The notes under the pieces are model-generated. The model saw only the letters and a program-made list of their open reading frames with translations. It was not told the origin of the DNA and ran no database searches. DNA of 56,507 nucleotides from a filamentous cyanobacterium ESFC-1 (GTDB lineage Bacteria > Cyanobacteriota > Cyanobacteriia > Cyanobacteriales > Spirulinaceae): positions 3,021,794 through 3,078,300 of the forward strand of contig KB904821.1 in NCBI GenBank assembly GCA_000380225.1, read 5' to 3'. This document shows, piece by piece, positions 35,694 through 44,598 of this stretch; positions within the stretch are counted from its first letter, which is position 1; each line of letters begins with the position of its first letter. The translations under genes were made by a program, and so were the position numbers.

Positions 35694-37231
35694 AGATTGA
35701 GCCGGACAATCCTATGAGGATATTAAAACAAATTAAGCTGGCTCCCCAAGCGAGAACAATTATGCGCGATATGGGCTTATTTCTCCATGTTCCGGGCTTA
35801 ATGGCGTTAATTTCGCTCTTTATTAGCTTGGGATGGGGAGAATATTACGCCATTTTACCTTTTGGTTTGACCATTCTCGCTTCAGTAAGTTTGGGTCAAT
35901 TGTTGTATCGCTTTCGCAAAGGTGCGGCTCCGGCGCGATCGCGTCATGCCATGATTACGGTAGCCTTGAGTTGGGGGATTATTCCGATAATAGGGGCAAT
36001 TCCTTTTATGGCGATCGCGGCGAGTTTGGGCGATGGCATGGATACATCCGCCACCGTAAGCGTCTTCCATCAGCCCTGGAATGCCGTATTTGAGTCGTTT
36101 TCCGGCTTTACGAGTACGGGGTTGTCGATGGCGTTAGACCCGGCTCAACTGCCTTATAGTCTACAATGGTGGCGCTCTCTCACCGAATGGGTGGGGGGTG
36201 TTGGGGTAATTGTGTTGATGCTGTCTTTGCTACAACCCGCCACCGATGCCTATAATCTTTATTCAGCAGAAGGGCGCAGTCGTCGTATTGCTTTAACGGT
36301 TCGTTCTACAGTGCGCTCGATTTGGTGGATTTACCTCGTTTATACGGTTTTTAGCATTACTTTACTTAAAATTGCCGGAATGCCTTGGTGGGATGCCCTC
36401 AATCACGGTTTAACGGGAATTTCTACCGGAGGATTTAGCATCACTTCGGGCAGTATCGGGGCTTATGCACCTGTGATTCAATGGGCGACGATTCCGATTA
36501 TGATTTTAGGTGCGATTAGTTTTCCCATTCATTACCAATTGCTGCGTCGCAGGGATTTGTCGGCATTGTGGAGCGATGCTCAACATCGAGCTTTGTGGTT
36601 ATTATTGATTTTGGGTGGCATTCTATTACTACTTGAAAATGCTGTTTCTCAAGATGCCTGGTTATGGCGAGATAGTTTGTTTCAGTGGGCTTCGGCTTTA
36701 GGAACTTGCGGCTTCAACACGACGGATTTAAAGGCTTGGAGTCCTTCGGCTAAGTTGTTAATGACTTTAGGAATGTTTGTCGGTGGGGCAGCCGGTTCGA
36801 CGGTGGGCGGGTTAAAATTAAATCGTTTTGTGGCATTATTGCAAGCGATCGCCTGGAAGTTTCAGCGTTTAATGCTCACCCCGCATCAAATTTTACGCTA
36901 TCGTCTCGGCAATCAAGTGGTTTCAGAAACAGAAGCGAATCGTCATATTGAATCGGTGGCTGTACTAGCCTTTCTGTGGTTATTGCTGCTGATTTTGGGC
37001 ATATTTGGGTTACTCAGTCAAGTCAGCCCGATTTATACCCTCAGCGATGTGTTGTTTGAAGCAACATCGGCGTTAAGTAGTGTGGGGCTTTCCACGGGAA
37101 TTACTCATCCAGATTTAACTTGGGGTGGCAAATTAGTTTTAATCTTATTTATGTGGATGGGACGCTTGGAAATTATGCCCGTTTTGCTTTTGTTTATCTT
37201 ACCGTGGCGATCGCTTCTGCGCCGTTTTTAG
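35690..37231 (+). CDS. TrkH/KtrB-type potassium uptake subunit
   Basis: A 513-aa membrane protein with about ten helices and four pore-loop motifs carrying the selectivity-filter glycine: SGFTSTGLSM, TGISTGGFSIT, LGTCGFNTTDLK and LSSVGLSTGIT. The ending GRLEIMPVLLLFILPWRSL is typical of TrkH/KtrB. With the RCK partner it forms a potassium (or Na+-linked potassium) uptake system important for osmotic adaptation. The ATG at 35690 overlaps the partner's stop codon by four bases. The first 20 residues are polar and could begin instead at Met9 (MRILKQ). Confidence 0.92.
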   Translation: MKIEPDNPMRILKQIKLAPQARTIMRDMGLFLHVPGLMALISLFISLGWGEYYAILPFGLTILASVSLGQLLYRFRKGAAPARSRHAMITVALSWGIIPIIGAIPFMAIAASLGDGMDTSATVSVFHQPWNAVFESFSGFTSTGLSMALDPAQLPYSLQWWRSLTEWVGGVGVIVLMLSLLQPATDAYNLYSAEGRSRRIALTVRSTVRSIWWIYLVYTVFSITLLKIAGMPWWDALNHGLTGISTGGFSITSGSIGAYAPVIQWATIPIMILGAISFPIHYQLLRRRDLSALWSDAQHRALWLLLILGGILLLLENAVSQDAWLWRDSLFQWASALGTCGFNTTDLKAWSPSAKLLMTLGMFVGGAAGSTVGGLKLNRFVALLQAIAWKFQRLMLTPHQILRYRLGNQVVSETEANRHIESVAVLAFLWLLLLILGIFGLLSQVSPIYTLSDVLFEATSALSSVGLSTGITHPDLTWGGKLVLILFMWMGRLEIMPVLLLFILPWRSLLRRF

Positions 37232-37275
37232 TTTTCACAACTCATATCAAATCCGAAAAAACAACCACGCTTCGC

Positions 37276-37400
37276 GAGAACCCCGGTTTCTTACCTGCTT
37301 ACATAGTCAAGTTAAAATTGCAAGCTAGAAACCGGGGTTCTTAATCCTCACGGGCTTACACAATAAAGTTAGGATTTTAAGCCAGAAACCGGGGTTCTTA
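37276..37400. repeat. AACCCCGG/CCGGGGTT repeats 3' of trkH
   Basis: GAGAACCCCGGTTTCTT (37276-37292) pairs with AGAAACCGGGGTTCTTA at 37327-37342 and again at 37384-37400, the last two inside a direct repeat (AGAAACCGGGGTTCTTAATC plus CTCAC). A stem-loop from 37276 to 37341 would lie ~45 bp after the trkH stop. Same family as 19220-19252. Confidence 0.75.
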
Positions 37401-37440
37401 ATCCTCACAATTCACTCAGAATAAACCCTCTCAGAATAAA

Positions 37441-38073
37441 TTAGGGTTGACTTTGTAGCCATTGCCGAAATTCGCGGAGTAAAGCATTTTCCCCAATCTC
37501 TCCCCATCGCTGCAAAAAATCCAACAAAACAAACTTCGATAAAATGGGTAAAACTCCAGAATAATCCCGTACTTCATAAACGCCATTTTGGAGACAATAC
37601 AGCAATAAATCTTCTCCATTAAATCGCCATACTTCAGTCACTCCTAAAGCTGCATAAATCTCCAATCGATTCAAAGAACTACTGGTAATATCTACTTCAA
37701 TCGCTAAATCGGGAGGCGGATCGATGGTAAAATTAAACGACGTTTTTCCCCGTACTTGTTCTTCATTTTGAATGTAAAAACATTCATCCGGTTCAATTCC
37801 TTTTTGTAAATCTTCTCGGCTTAATGTAGTTGAATAAAGACTTGCTATTTCTATTCCTAAAACTTCTGTAGTTGTCCTCACCAAACGCCCCAACAATCCC
37901 TTATTAATCTCATGCTGTGGCAAAGGAGTCATAATTTCTAATACGCCCCTATCAAACGTTAACTTCTGATGGGGAGATTCGCACAAATCCCATGATAAAC
38001 TTTGATAAGTTGACCATTTTACTTTATCAAGGCGCATAATCTTAGCGAGTTTTGTAGATATTTGAGTCGCCAT
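37441..38073 (-). CDS. Uma2 family putative endonuclease
   Basis: A 210-aa Uma2 (DUF820) protein: GVLEIMTPLPQHE near the start, Pro-Asp in GIEPDECFYIQ, Glu in LAIEVDITSSS, and the Leu-Gly turn ALGVTEVWRFNGEDLLLY. The usual Lys before the IYAALGV helix is replaced (SLNRLEIYAALG), so catalytic competence is uncertain. The C-terminal ~35 residues (LQRWGEIGENALLREFRQWL) are the helix seen in a common cyanobacterial Uma2 subgroup. It is 45 bp downstream of the ADC-like gene on the same strand. Confidence 0.87.
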   Translation of the reverse strand: MATQISTKLAKIMRLDKVKWSTYQSLSWDLCESPHQKLTFDRGVLEIMTPLPQHEINKGLLGRLVRTTTEVLGIEIASLYSTTLSREDLQKGIEPDECFYIQNEEQVRGKTSFNFTIDPPPDLAIEVDITSSSLNRLEIYAALGVTEVWRFNGEDLLLYCLQNGVYEVRDYSGVLPILSKFVLLDFLQRWGEIGENALLREFRQWLQSQP

Positions 38074-38118
38074 AATCGCAATTATTAAAAGTTTTAAGAA
38101 TGCCAGTATCGCTGCGGG

Positions 38119-38796
38119 TTAAGGACGATTTGCCATTACACCAACAACTTTCGGGGCGTTAATATGCGCTTGTAAATCTCGCAAAGCGATTGTCCCAAGA
38201 GGTTGTTGTAAATCCAACGCTGAAAAAGGACTTTCGAGGGGAAGGGTTAAATGTCCGTTTTGCAGTTGAAAGTTACTTTGAAACTCGCAGCGAAATTGCA
38301 GTAAATCCCGGCTTAAACCACCCAACACATCCCCACTCAAACCGGGCTTCCACCAAGTCTTCATGGGGAAAATAGAGGGCGTGTAGCGCAAATTTGCAAG
38401 GACGCGATCGCCCTGACTTGCTGTTACAGAATCTTCCGTCCAGGTAAACTCAGCTAATTCTTTAGGCAATCCCCAAATTTCGCGGCCTCCTGCGACTGAT
38501 TGCGAATTATCAACGTATATATGCGACACCCAAGGACTAATGGTGCGATCGCGACGTATTAGCCCTGGAAAGACAATTAGCTCGTTATATTCTAATATCG
38601 ATCCGGCGGTATATTGCGCCCAATATGTCCCTCCGAGGGTTTTACCCGGAAGTAGGGCAAAAATTTCTAAATCGGATGGAATAAAAGACTGCGCGATCGC
38701 CACATCAAGCCAATGATAAGTCACAAAAGCGATGCCCTGCAAGTCCCACGGTGCCGGAGGATAAGCGGTTTCTGAACTTTGAGAAAATGCAACCAT
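38119..38796 (-). CDS. Acetoacetate decarboxylase-like protein
   Basis: A 225-aa protein of the ADC-like fold. REIWGLPKELAEFTW contains the Lys that forms the Schiff base in true acetoacetate decarboxylase, preceded by the family's typical VSHIYVDNSQSVAGG. GTYWAQYTAGSILEYNEL is another family segment. Many family members act on other substrates or are pigment- or aroma-related, so the reaction is unknown. Neighbours give no pathway. The gene is in a minus-strand run with the DUF1295-like gene upstream and Uma2 downstream. Confidence 0.82.
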   Translation of the reverse strand: MVAFSQSSETAYPPAPWDLQGIAFVTYHWLDVAIAQSFIPSDLEIFALLPGKTLGGTYWAQYTAGSILEYNELIVFPGLIRRDRTISPWVSHIYVDNSQSVAGGREIWGLPKELAEFTWTEDSVTASQGDRVLANLRYTPSIFPMKTWWKPGLSGDVLGGLSRDLLQFRCEFQSNFQLQNGHLTLPLESPFSALDLQQPLGTIALRDLQAHINAPKVVGVMANRP

Positions 38797-38853
38797 TAAC
38801 TTCGCTTTCCCTGGGGAATTAGGGTGAACTTGCCTTTATTGTAAAAGCAATCT

Positions 38854-39507
38854 TTAGGGAATGTTCGCGGTTGGAGTAGCTGGAGATTGAGGTTGTAGCA
38901 ATTTCGGAAAAATCAAACCGGTTTGCTGTTTATATTGCTCAAATTCGGGATAGCGAGACAAAGATTTGTCTTTTTTGAGCATATTTGGCACAAAAACTAA
39001 GCTGATAAATGCAGCTAAAATTACATAAGGTAGCCAATGCTGTACGAGTAACGCAAAACTTAAATAAATCAAGATTTCACCGAGATAATTTGTATTGCGA
39101 CAGCGAGCAAAAAAGCCTTCTGTAATCAGTCCCGGTTGATATTTGAGAGTAAAATACTTTTGTGCGTCGCTGCTGTAATGTAAAAATATGCCAACAATGT
39201 TGAGCGCGATCGCCCCGGCTATTAAAGGATAACTCACCGTCACACCGCGACTAATGAGCAAATACGGTGCAATCCAATACAAACCCACAAAGCCAAACGT
39301 GAAAATTCCTTGAGAAAGACTGATTTCTGCTTCCCATTGCTGATCGGGATAAATGCGATCTTTGAGTAGCCACAACAGCCCATAAGTGCCGTGTAAAGCT
39401 AAATAAACCCAAGCGGCTAAACTGAAATTATCATACAACCACATTAAACCCAAAATTAAGGGTAGAGTTGCGCCTTTGTGTAAATTAATCGAATGTTTTA
39501 TTTTCAT
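38854..39507 (-). CDS. DUF1295/isoprenylcysteine-methyltransferase-like membrane protein
   Basis: A 217-aa integral membrane protein with five or six helices (for example GATLPLILGLMWLYDNFSL and LIAGAIALNIVGIFLHYSSD). The C-terminal segment GFFARCRNTNYLGEILIYLSF fits the DUF1295/ICMT/steroid-reductase superfamily, whose RNPxYxGE-like motif binds SAM or NAD(P)H. The substrate is unknown. The Pro-rich tail (LQPQSPATPTANIP) is probably disordered. It is 57 bp upstream of the ADC-like gene and may share its transcript. Confidence 0.8.
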   Translation of the reverse strand: MKIKHSINLHKGATLPLILGLMWLYDNFSLAAWVYLALHGTYGLLWLLKDRIYPDQQWEAEISLSQGIFTFGFVGLYWIAPYLLISRGVTVSYPLIAGAIALNIVGIFLHYSSDAQKYFTLKYQPGLITEGFFARCRNTNYLGEILIYLSFALLVQHWLPYVILAAFISLVFVPNMLKKDKSLSRYPEFEQYKQQTGLIFPKLLQPQSPATPTANIP

Positions 39508-39667
39508 GGAAGGAATCCCGATCTATCAACAGCCTTTACATAACTTTACAAATTCTAGCCCAAAAATTGAGGTATCAGCAAACACCCCATCGTCCTCATC
39601 TTAAAACCCTTTATCGCTCAAGCCACAAAGCGCTAAATTTAAAATAGAGAATGAGGGACGAATCATC

Positions 39668-40027
39668 ATGCAGATCGAACAGTGTTTGCACACCGCAATT
39701 TTAGTGTCTGACTTAGGCAAAGCCGAACAGTTTTATGGTAAAGTTTTAGGACTCGAAAAAATCTCGCGATCGCTCAAATATGAGGGGGCTTGGTATCAAG
39801 TCGGCAGTAACCAACTCCATATTATTGTTGATAAAAATACCGAAGTGGGTTTAACCAATACTGAGAAATGGGGACGCAATCCTCATATTGCCTTAAAAGT
39901 AACAGATATTAATAGCGCGATCGCGCAACTCACCCAACATAACTATAGCTTTCAAATGAGCGCATCAGGACGCGCCGCTTTATTTGTCCGCGATCCCGAT
40001 GGCAATATGATTGAATTAAGCCAGTAG
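39668..40027 (+). CDS. VOC (glyoxalase/bleomycin-resistance fold) protein
   Basis: A 119-aa single VOC module. The βαβββ pattern is HTAILVSDLGKAEQFYGKVL, then NQLHIIVD and NPHIALKV, ending in FVRDPDGNMIELSQ. Candidate metal ligands are His8, His in QLHII or NPHIAL, and Glu in MIELSQ, so a divalent metal site is plausible. The substrate is unknown; a dimer of modules would be needed to form the active site. It is divergent from the DUF1295-like gene. Confidence 0.87.
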   Translation: MQIEQCLHTAILVSDLGKAEQFYGKVLGLEKISRSLKYEGAWYQVGSNQLHIIVDKNTEVGLTNTEKWGRNPHIALKVTDINSAIAQLTQHNYSFQMSASGRAALFVRDPDGNMIELSQ

Positions 40028-40040
40028 TTTACAGTTAACA

Positions 40041-40072
40041 AAACCCCGGTTTTTTGGAAAAACCGGGGTTTT
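40041..40072 (+). terminator. AACCCCGG palindrome 3' of the VOC gene
   Basis: Inverted repeat AAAACCCCGGTTTTT / AAAAACCGGGGTTTT, 13 bp after the stop codon; a strong hairpin ending in a short T-run (TTTTAAATT). Confidence 0.75.
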
Positions 40073-40141
40073 AAATTAGCTTAATTTCCCAAAACTTTCT
40101 AACTTAGAATAAGGAAATATTAACCAAAAACTAAGAAACAA

Positions 40142-40252
40142 CTAAGACTTTTGTTGGGCATAATGACACAACTTTTCGTAAACTTTGCGAGCCGCTTCTA
40201 ACATTGATTTTGCCCCACTCGCAACATGAGCATTATTATCATCAATACTAGC
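40142..40252 (-). pseudogene. C-terminal gene remnant cut by a repeat element
   Basis: A minus-strand frame reads ASIDDNNAHVASGAKSMLEA then ARKVYEKLCHYAQQKS and stops at 40142. It has no start codon upstream: the frame runs into a fragment of the 130-bp MITE-like element (from 40250) and a stop. The amphipathic helix with regular spacing looks like real protein. I do not recognise the family; it is probably the remaining end of a small gene interrupted by the element. Confidence 0.45.
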
Positions 40253-40372
40253 CCCAGATTTTAATCTGCGGGCGGGTTAATGGGATAGACGCTATATTCA
40301 AACTGGATTGAGTAGCTGTAGACTCAAGACAAAGCCTGATTTTTACGTCCCTTGGTAGAACTAAGGAACGAG
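40250..40372. repeat. MITE fragment plus CGTCCC palindrome
   Basis: 40250-40277 (AGCCCCAGATTTTAATCTGC and on) matches the centre of the elements at 8823-8952 and 50651-50778. 40346-40372 is CGTCCCTTGGT..ACTAAGGAACGAG, the palindrome family of 8993-9019. The latter lies 17 bp past the ribH stop. Confidence 0.75.
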
Positions 40373-40388
40373 GTTAAAATCTATTCAA

Positions 40389-40952
40389 TCAAGCGTTTTG
40401 GGCTGAAGTCGAAGCTGTTAAAACATCATCCCCATTGGCTGAAGGTAACGCGGGAGTGGGGACGGCATCTCCGGTGTGGAGTTGACTCATTAAAGAGGCC
40501 ATTTCTAAGGCACTCAGGGCATAATTCCAGCCTAAATTACTCTTAATTCCGGCGCGTTCGAGGGCTTGCTGCATCGTGTCCGTGGTGAGGACTCCGAAAA
40601 CGACGGGGATTCCGGTTTGAAAGCTGGCCGCAGCGATTCCTTTAGCGGCTTCTGAGGCGACATAATCGAAGTGCGGGGTTTGGCCGCGAATCACAGCCCC
40701 TAAGCAGATAATGGCATTGTAGCGCCCGGAGACAGCGAGTTGACGAGCGACCATGGCCACTTCAAAACTGCCGGGAACCCAAACATAGTCTACTTGTTGA
40801 CCGTGGGGGTTGACATCAATGCCGTGACGCTTCAAGCAGTCTTGACAGCCTGACAGTAACTTGGTGGTGATCATGTCGTTGAAACGACCAATGACCAAAG
40901 CAAAGCGGAATGAGGAGGTATCGCGGGCAAAAGTTCCTTCGTAGACGGTCAT
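40389..40952 (-). CDS. ribH: 6,7-dimethyl-8-ribityllumazine synthase
   Basis: A 187-aa enzyme of the penultimate step of riboflavin synthesis, condensing 5-amino-6-ribitylaminouracil with dihydroxybutanone phosphate; it assembles as a pentamer or icosahedron. Motifs: [47 protein letters not shown] (catalytic His) and [18 protein letters not shown]. An ~25-aa Ala/Ser-rich tail ([18 protein letters not shown]) exceeds the enzyme core and is probably disordered. It is downstream of psbZ on the same strand, a neighbourhood common in cyanobacteria. Confidence 0.95.
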   Translation of the reverse strand: MTVYEGTFARDTSSFRFALVIGRFNDMITTKLLSGCQDCLKRHGIDVNPHGQQVDYVWVPGSFEVAMVARQLAVSGRYNAIICLGAVIRGQTPHFDYVASEAAKGIAAASFQTGIPVVFGVLTTDTMQQALERAGIKSNLGWNYALSALEMASLMSQLHTGDAVPTPALPSANGDDVLTASTSAQNA

Positions 40953-41035
40953 TTCAGTTATCAGTTATCGGTTATCAGTTAATAGCTTTGGTTTTCGCTT
41001 TTCGATATTGCCAATTTTACCCGAAAAATACAAAG

Positions 41036-41052
41036 CCGTCCTTGAAGGACGG
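41036..41052 (-). terminator. CCGTCCTTGAAGGACGG hairpin
   Basis: A perfect 17-nt palindrome between psbZ and ribH. On the minus strand it is followed by CTTTGTATTTTT, so it can terminate the psbZ transcript. The 40953-41263 gap holds this hairpin, heptamer traces (TTATCAG units at 40958-40980) and the 20-bp repeat at 41221. Confidence 0.6.
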
Positions 41053-41220
41053 GGTTTCAGACCCAGGAGATTTTGATGATTGAGACTTTAAGGTTGGGTC
41101 ACAATAGCGTAAACGCCGATTGAATTGGGCAGGAATTGGGGAAATTTTGGGGAAGAACAAGTATCAATAGTCAAAGACGCGATCGCCCCTCACAATCGAT
41201 CCTCAGCTTCCCCGAAGTTC

Positions 41221-41240
41221 GTAGTAAGCCCTTTAGGGCT
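41221..41240. repeat. 20-bp dispersed palindromic repeat, copy 3
   Basis: An exact third copy of the 20-mer found at 2683-2702 and 3870-3889, 23 bp beyond the psbZ stop codon. Confidence 0.85.
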
Positions 41241-41263
41241 TGCAGTCGCGAAGTTAAGCGGGG

Positions 41264-41452
41264 TTAGATTACAAAGAAGTTTAACACGCCCACTAAAATT
41301 ACTAAAACCGTCCAAACACCAGACCCCAAATAAATCAAGGTTTTGGCCTGTTGCCAGTTTTGCGGTGAAGCGTAAGCGACAGGGACACCAATCACCATGA
41401 CAAAGGACAAGCCAACCAAAGCCGCTAAAGATAATTGAAACAGTAATGTCAT
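41264..41452 (-). CDS. psbZ: Photosystem II reaction centre protein PsbZ (Ycf9)
   Basis: A 62-aa thylakoid protein with two membrane helices ([20 protein letters not shown] and [20 protein letters not shown]) joined by the conserved [10 protein letters not shown] turn. PsbZ stabilises the photosystem II core and its antenna and influences energy dissipation. Length and sequence are fully typical. GGGAG lies 7-8 bp upstream of the ATG. It is the clearest photosynthesis marker in this window. Confidence 0.96.
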   Translation of the reverse strand: MTLLFQLSLAALVGLSFVMVIGVPVAYASPQNWQQAKTLIYLGSGVWTVLVILVGVLNFFVI

Positions 41453-41745
41453 TTTTTATTCTCCCAAAGTAGCAACGAAGTCTAAAAGCGATCGCTCTCT
41501 CAAGCGTCATCAAATCTAATCGAAGATTATTTTATCATCGAAGACGGCACGGCAAGAGTGGGTTGTTTGTCCTTCGTCATTTGTCATTTGTTCTTTGTGG
41601 CGTGTTATGGGTTGTGGCGCTAAGTTTTGGGCTTGAGACATTTCAGAATAGGCTGGACACGCAACTCACCCCCCCGACTGCCGATTGCCGACTGCCCCTT
41701 TGTCGCTACACTAAAACTGTTACCCAAACTCAAAACCTGTCTGTG

Positions 41746-44469
41746 ATGGATGTAATTCTGTGTCATCAAACCGCCGATTTCGACGCATTGGGGGCGGCTG
41801 TGGGGTTAACGCGCCTCATTCCAGGGAGTAAGATTGTGTTGACGGGGGGCGCACATCCAGGGGTAAAGAGCTTTTTAGCCCTGCATCGGGACGAGTTTCC
41901 CTTGATTGAGCGACGCAGTGTGAATCCGAAGCAAATTGGGGCGGTGCATATTGTGGATACCCAACACCGCAGTCGTTTGGGAAAGGCAGCAGACTGGCTG
42001 GATTTGGAGCAATTGGACGCGGTGATGTTGTACGACCATCATCTCGACAGCGACAGCGATATTACGGCGACACAAAGGCAAATTGAGGCGGTAGGGGCGA
42101 TAACTACCCTGATTGTAGAGCAGTTGCGCGATCGCGAGGTGAGGTTAACGCCATCAGAAGCAACGGTGATGGCATTGGGGATTCATGTAGACACCGGATC
42201 GCTAACGTTTCCGCAAAGCACCGCGAGGGATGCGATCGCGATCGCCTGGTTACTACAACAAAACGCCAGCTTACAAAGTATTAGCGAATATAGCGATCGC
42301 GGTTTGTCTCCCCGTTTACAAACTCTACTCGCACAAGCTTTAAAAACCCTCCAGAAAAAGACGGTTTACGGTTATACCGTGGCTTGGGTATTGCTGCAAA
42401 CCGAAGACTATGTGGCGGGTTTGTCGGGTTTGACCATGAGTTTAGTTGATGTCACCGAAGTTGATGGCTTAATTCTCGCTCACGAATACCAACGACGCAG
42501 AAAAGATAACACTCGCTTGGCCATAATTGGGCGATCGCGCATTCCCCAAACCGATCTTAACTCTCTTTTTCAACAATACGGCGGCGGCGGTCATGCCCAA
42601 GCCGCTTCAGCCAATTTGCGAGACGTTGACGCGCAAAATACCTTAAATCAAATCGTCCAAGACTTCCAAAACCAAATCCCCCAACCCCTCACCGCGAGGG
42701 ATTTAATGTCTTCCCCCGTCCGCACCATTCGACCCCAAACCAGCATCGGGGAAGCCCATCGTATCTTGCTGCGTTACGGTCATTCCGGCTTATCTGTCGT
42801 CGATGAGCGCGATCGCCTCGTCGGGATTATCTCTCGCCGCGACCTCGACCTCGCCCTGCACCACGGCTTCAGCCACGCGCCCGTGAAGGGGTATATGAGC
42901 CGCAATTTACGCACCATCGACCCCCGAACCCCTTTACCGGAAATCGAAGGGATTATGGTCACTTACGATGTGGGACGCTTGCCCATTTTAGAGGGCGATC
43001 GCCTGATCGGGATTGTCACCCGCACCGATATTCTGCGCCAACGACACCAAGAGGCTTACGAAAAAGAAGACAATACCAACCCCCCCGCAATTCGCCGTTA
43101 TCCGCCCTTAAAACGCCTCCAAAGCCACATTCAAGGGTCTTTATGGCAATTTCTCCAAAAAGCCGCCCAAGCCGCCCAAGCTAGGGGATGGCATTTATAC
43201 ATTGTCGGGGGTGCGGTGCGGGATTTACTCTTAGTTGAGTCGGGAATCTGTGAAAATGTACCCCTGTTACAAGACATCGATCTCGTCGTCGATGGCTTCC
43301 ACCGAGCCGCAGAAGCCGGAGCCGGGGTAGAATTAGCCAAAGCCCTACAAACAGATTATCCCGACGCACGTTTAGAAGTTCACGGGGCTTTTCAAACGGC
43401 TGCTTTACTTTGGCACGAAGACCCGGAATTGGGGTCTCTGGCCTTGGATATTGCCACAGCCCGCACCGAATTTTACCCTTATCCGGCAGCGAATCCTGAA
43501 GTCGAAGCCAGTTCGATTCGCCAAGACCTTTATCGGCGGGACTTTACCATTAATGCCATGGCCTTGCGTCTGACTGAACCCCGACGGGGGGAAATTCTCG
43601 ACTTTTTTGGCGGTTTGATTGATTTGCGATCGCGTCTCGTCCGTGTCCTTCATGCCAATAGCTTTATCGAAGACCCGACTCGCATTTATCGGGCGGTACG
43701 TTTTGCGGTGCGCTTGGGCTTTGATTTAGAAGCGCAAACCGAAGCTTATATCCGCTATGCCATCGAAAGCGGCGTATATGACCGTTCCAAAGCCAATAAC
43801 AAAGCCCCTGCCCTTACCACCCGCCTCAAAGCCGAATTAAAGTATTTACTGGAAGCCCCCTACTGGAAACCCGCCCTCCAACTGATTGATTCACTAGGGG
43901 CGCTGCGCTGTCTGCATCCCGACTTACAACTCAACCCGACATTATGGAAGCAAGTGCGCCTCCTCGATCGCGGTTTGCGTCGCTTTGACCCGGAAAACCG
44001 CCTCACCCACTGGCATAAGCGCTTAGAGGTAATTCTCGCTGCAATTCCGCCGGAAAACCGCCTAACTGTCGCCCAAAACCTCCAACTTCCTGCCGATAGC
44101 ATTAAACGCCTCGAACACCTGGCCACCGCCGAAGAAACTGTAATTAATGCTTTTCATATTCCCACCCCTAAATATTGTTTGCGACCGAGTGAAGTGGTAA
44201 AACTTTTACGAGAGTATAAACTGCCCACCCTCGTTTTACTTGCCGTCCGCACTCCTCGTCCCATCCGCCGCCAAATCTGGCAATATCTCACCCATTGGTC
44301 GCACATCGAATCCCCTCTCAACGGCAACGACCTCAAAAAACTCGGTTATAAACCCGGCCCCCAATACCGTACAATTCTGGACAATTTACTGATGGCTCGT
44401 TTGGATGGAGTCATTCGCGATCGCGCCGAAGCCGAAGATTATCTTAGGCAGTGGGCAGTAGGCTTGTAG
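41746..44469 (+). CDS. DHH-CBS-CBS fused tRNA nucleotidyltransferase (CCA/poly(A) polymerase family)
   Basis: A 907-aa fusion. The DHH phosphoesterase domain begins [20 protein letters not shown], with DHH near residue 97 and the DHHA1 GGGGH motif near 279. A CBS pair follows (about 320-440; [29 protein letters not shown]). The nucleotidyltransferase domain has GGAVRDLLL (about 487) and DIDLVVDG (about 510), and [11 protein letters not shown]. It adds CC, A or CCA to tRNA 3' ends; which cannot be read. The frame stays open to 41563, but that N-terminal extension is encoded by repeat-like DNA (TTTGTCATTTGTTCTTTGTG). The end codons (QWAVGL) are also repeat sequence. Confidence 0.93.
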   Translation: MDVILCHQTADFDALGAAVGLTRLIPGSKIVLTGGAHPGVKSFLALHRDEFPLIERRSVNPKQIGAVHIVDTQHRSRLGKAADWLDLEQLDAVMLYDHHLDSDSDITATQRQIEAVGAITTLIVEQLRDREVRLTPSEATVMALGIHVDTGSLTFPQSTARDAIAIAWLLQQNASLQSISEYSDRGLSPRLQTLLAQALKTLQKKTVYGYTVAWVLLQTEDYVAGLSGLTMSLVDVTEVDGLILAHEYQRRRKDNTRLAIIGRSRIPQTDLNSLFQQYGGGGHAQAASANLRDVDAQNTLNQIVQDFQNQIPQPLTARDLMSSPVRTIRPQTSIGEAHRILLRYGHSGLSVVDERDRLVGIISRRDLDLALHHGFSHAPVKGYMSRNLRTIDPRTPLPEIEGIMVTYDVGRLPILEGDRLIGIVTRTDILRQRHQEAYEKEDNTNPPAIRRYPPLKRLQSHIQGSLWQFLQKAAQAAQARGWHLYIVGGAVRDLLLVESGICENVPLLQDIDLVVDGFHRAAEAGAGVELAKALQTDYPDARLEVHGAFQTAALLWHEDPELGSLALDIATARTEFYPYPAANPEVEASSIRQDLYRRDFTINAMALRLTEPRRGEILDFFGGLIDLRSRLVRVLHANSFIEDPTRIYRAVRFAVRLGFDLEAQTEAYIRYAIESGVYDRSKANNKAPALTTRLKAELKYLLEAPYWKPALQLIDSLGALRCLHPDLQLNPTLWKQVRLLDRGLRRFDPENRLTHWHKRLEVILAAIPPENRLTVAQNLQLPADSIKRLEHLATAEETVINAFHIPTPKYCLRPSEVVKLLREYKLPTLVLLAVRTPRPIRRQIWQYLTHWSHIESPLNGNDLKKLGYKPGPQYRTILDNLLMARLDGVIRDRAEAEDYLRQWAVGL

Positions 44470-44490
44470 GGGCGGGGTTTCCCCGCCCAA

Positions 44491-44597
44491 TAACCAATAA
44501 CCAACAACCAACAACTAACAACCAACAACCAACAACCAACAACCAACAACCAACAACCAACAACCAATAACCAACAACCAACAACCAACAACAAAAT
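44491..44597. repeat. Heptanucleotide array (CAACCAA)n
   Basis: About fifteen CAACCAA/TAACCAA units preceded by a GGGCGGGGTTTCCCCGCCC palindrome (44470-44488). It fills the whole gap between the nucleotidyltransferase stop and the kinase-like start codon at 44599, leaving no room for a conventional promoter or Shine-Dalgarno site. Confidence 0.92.
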
Positions 44598-44598
44598 A

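Noticed and set aside
41563-41745. 61-residue N-terminal extension or signal peptide of the nucleotidyltransferase
   Set aside because: The segment translates heptamer-like repeat DNA; the DHH domain starts cleanly at MDVILCHQ (41746).
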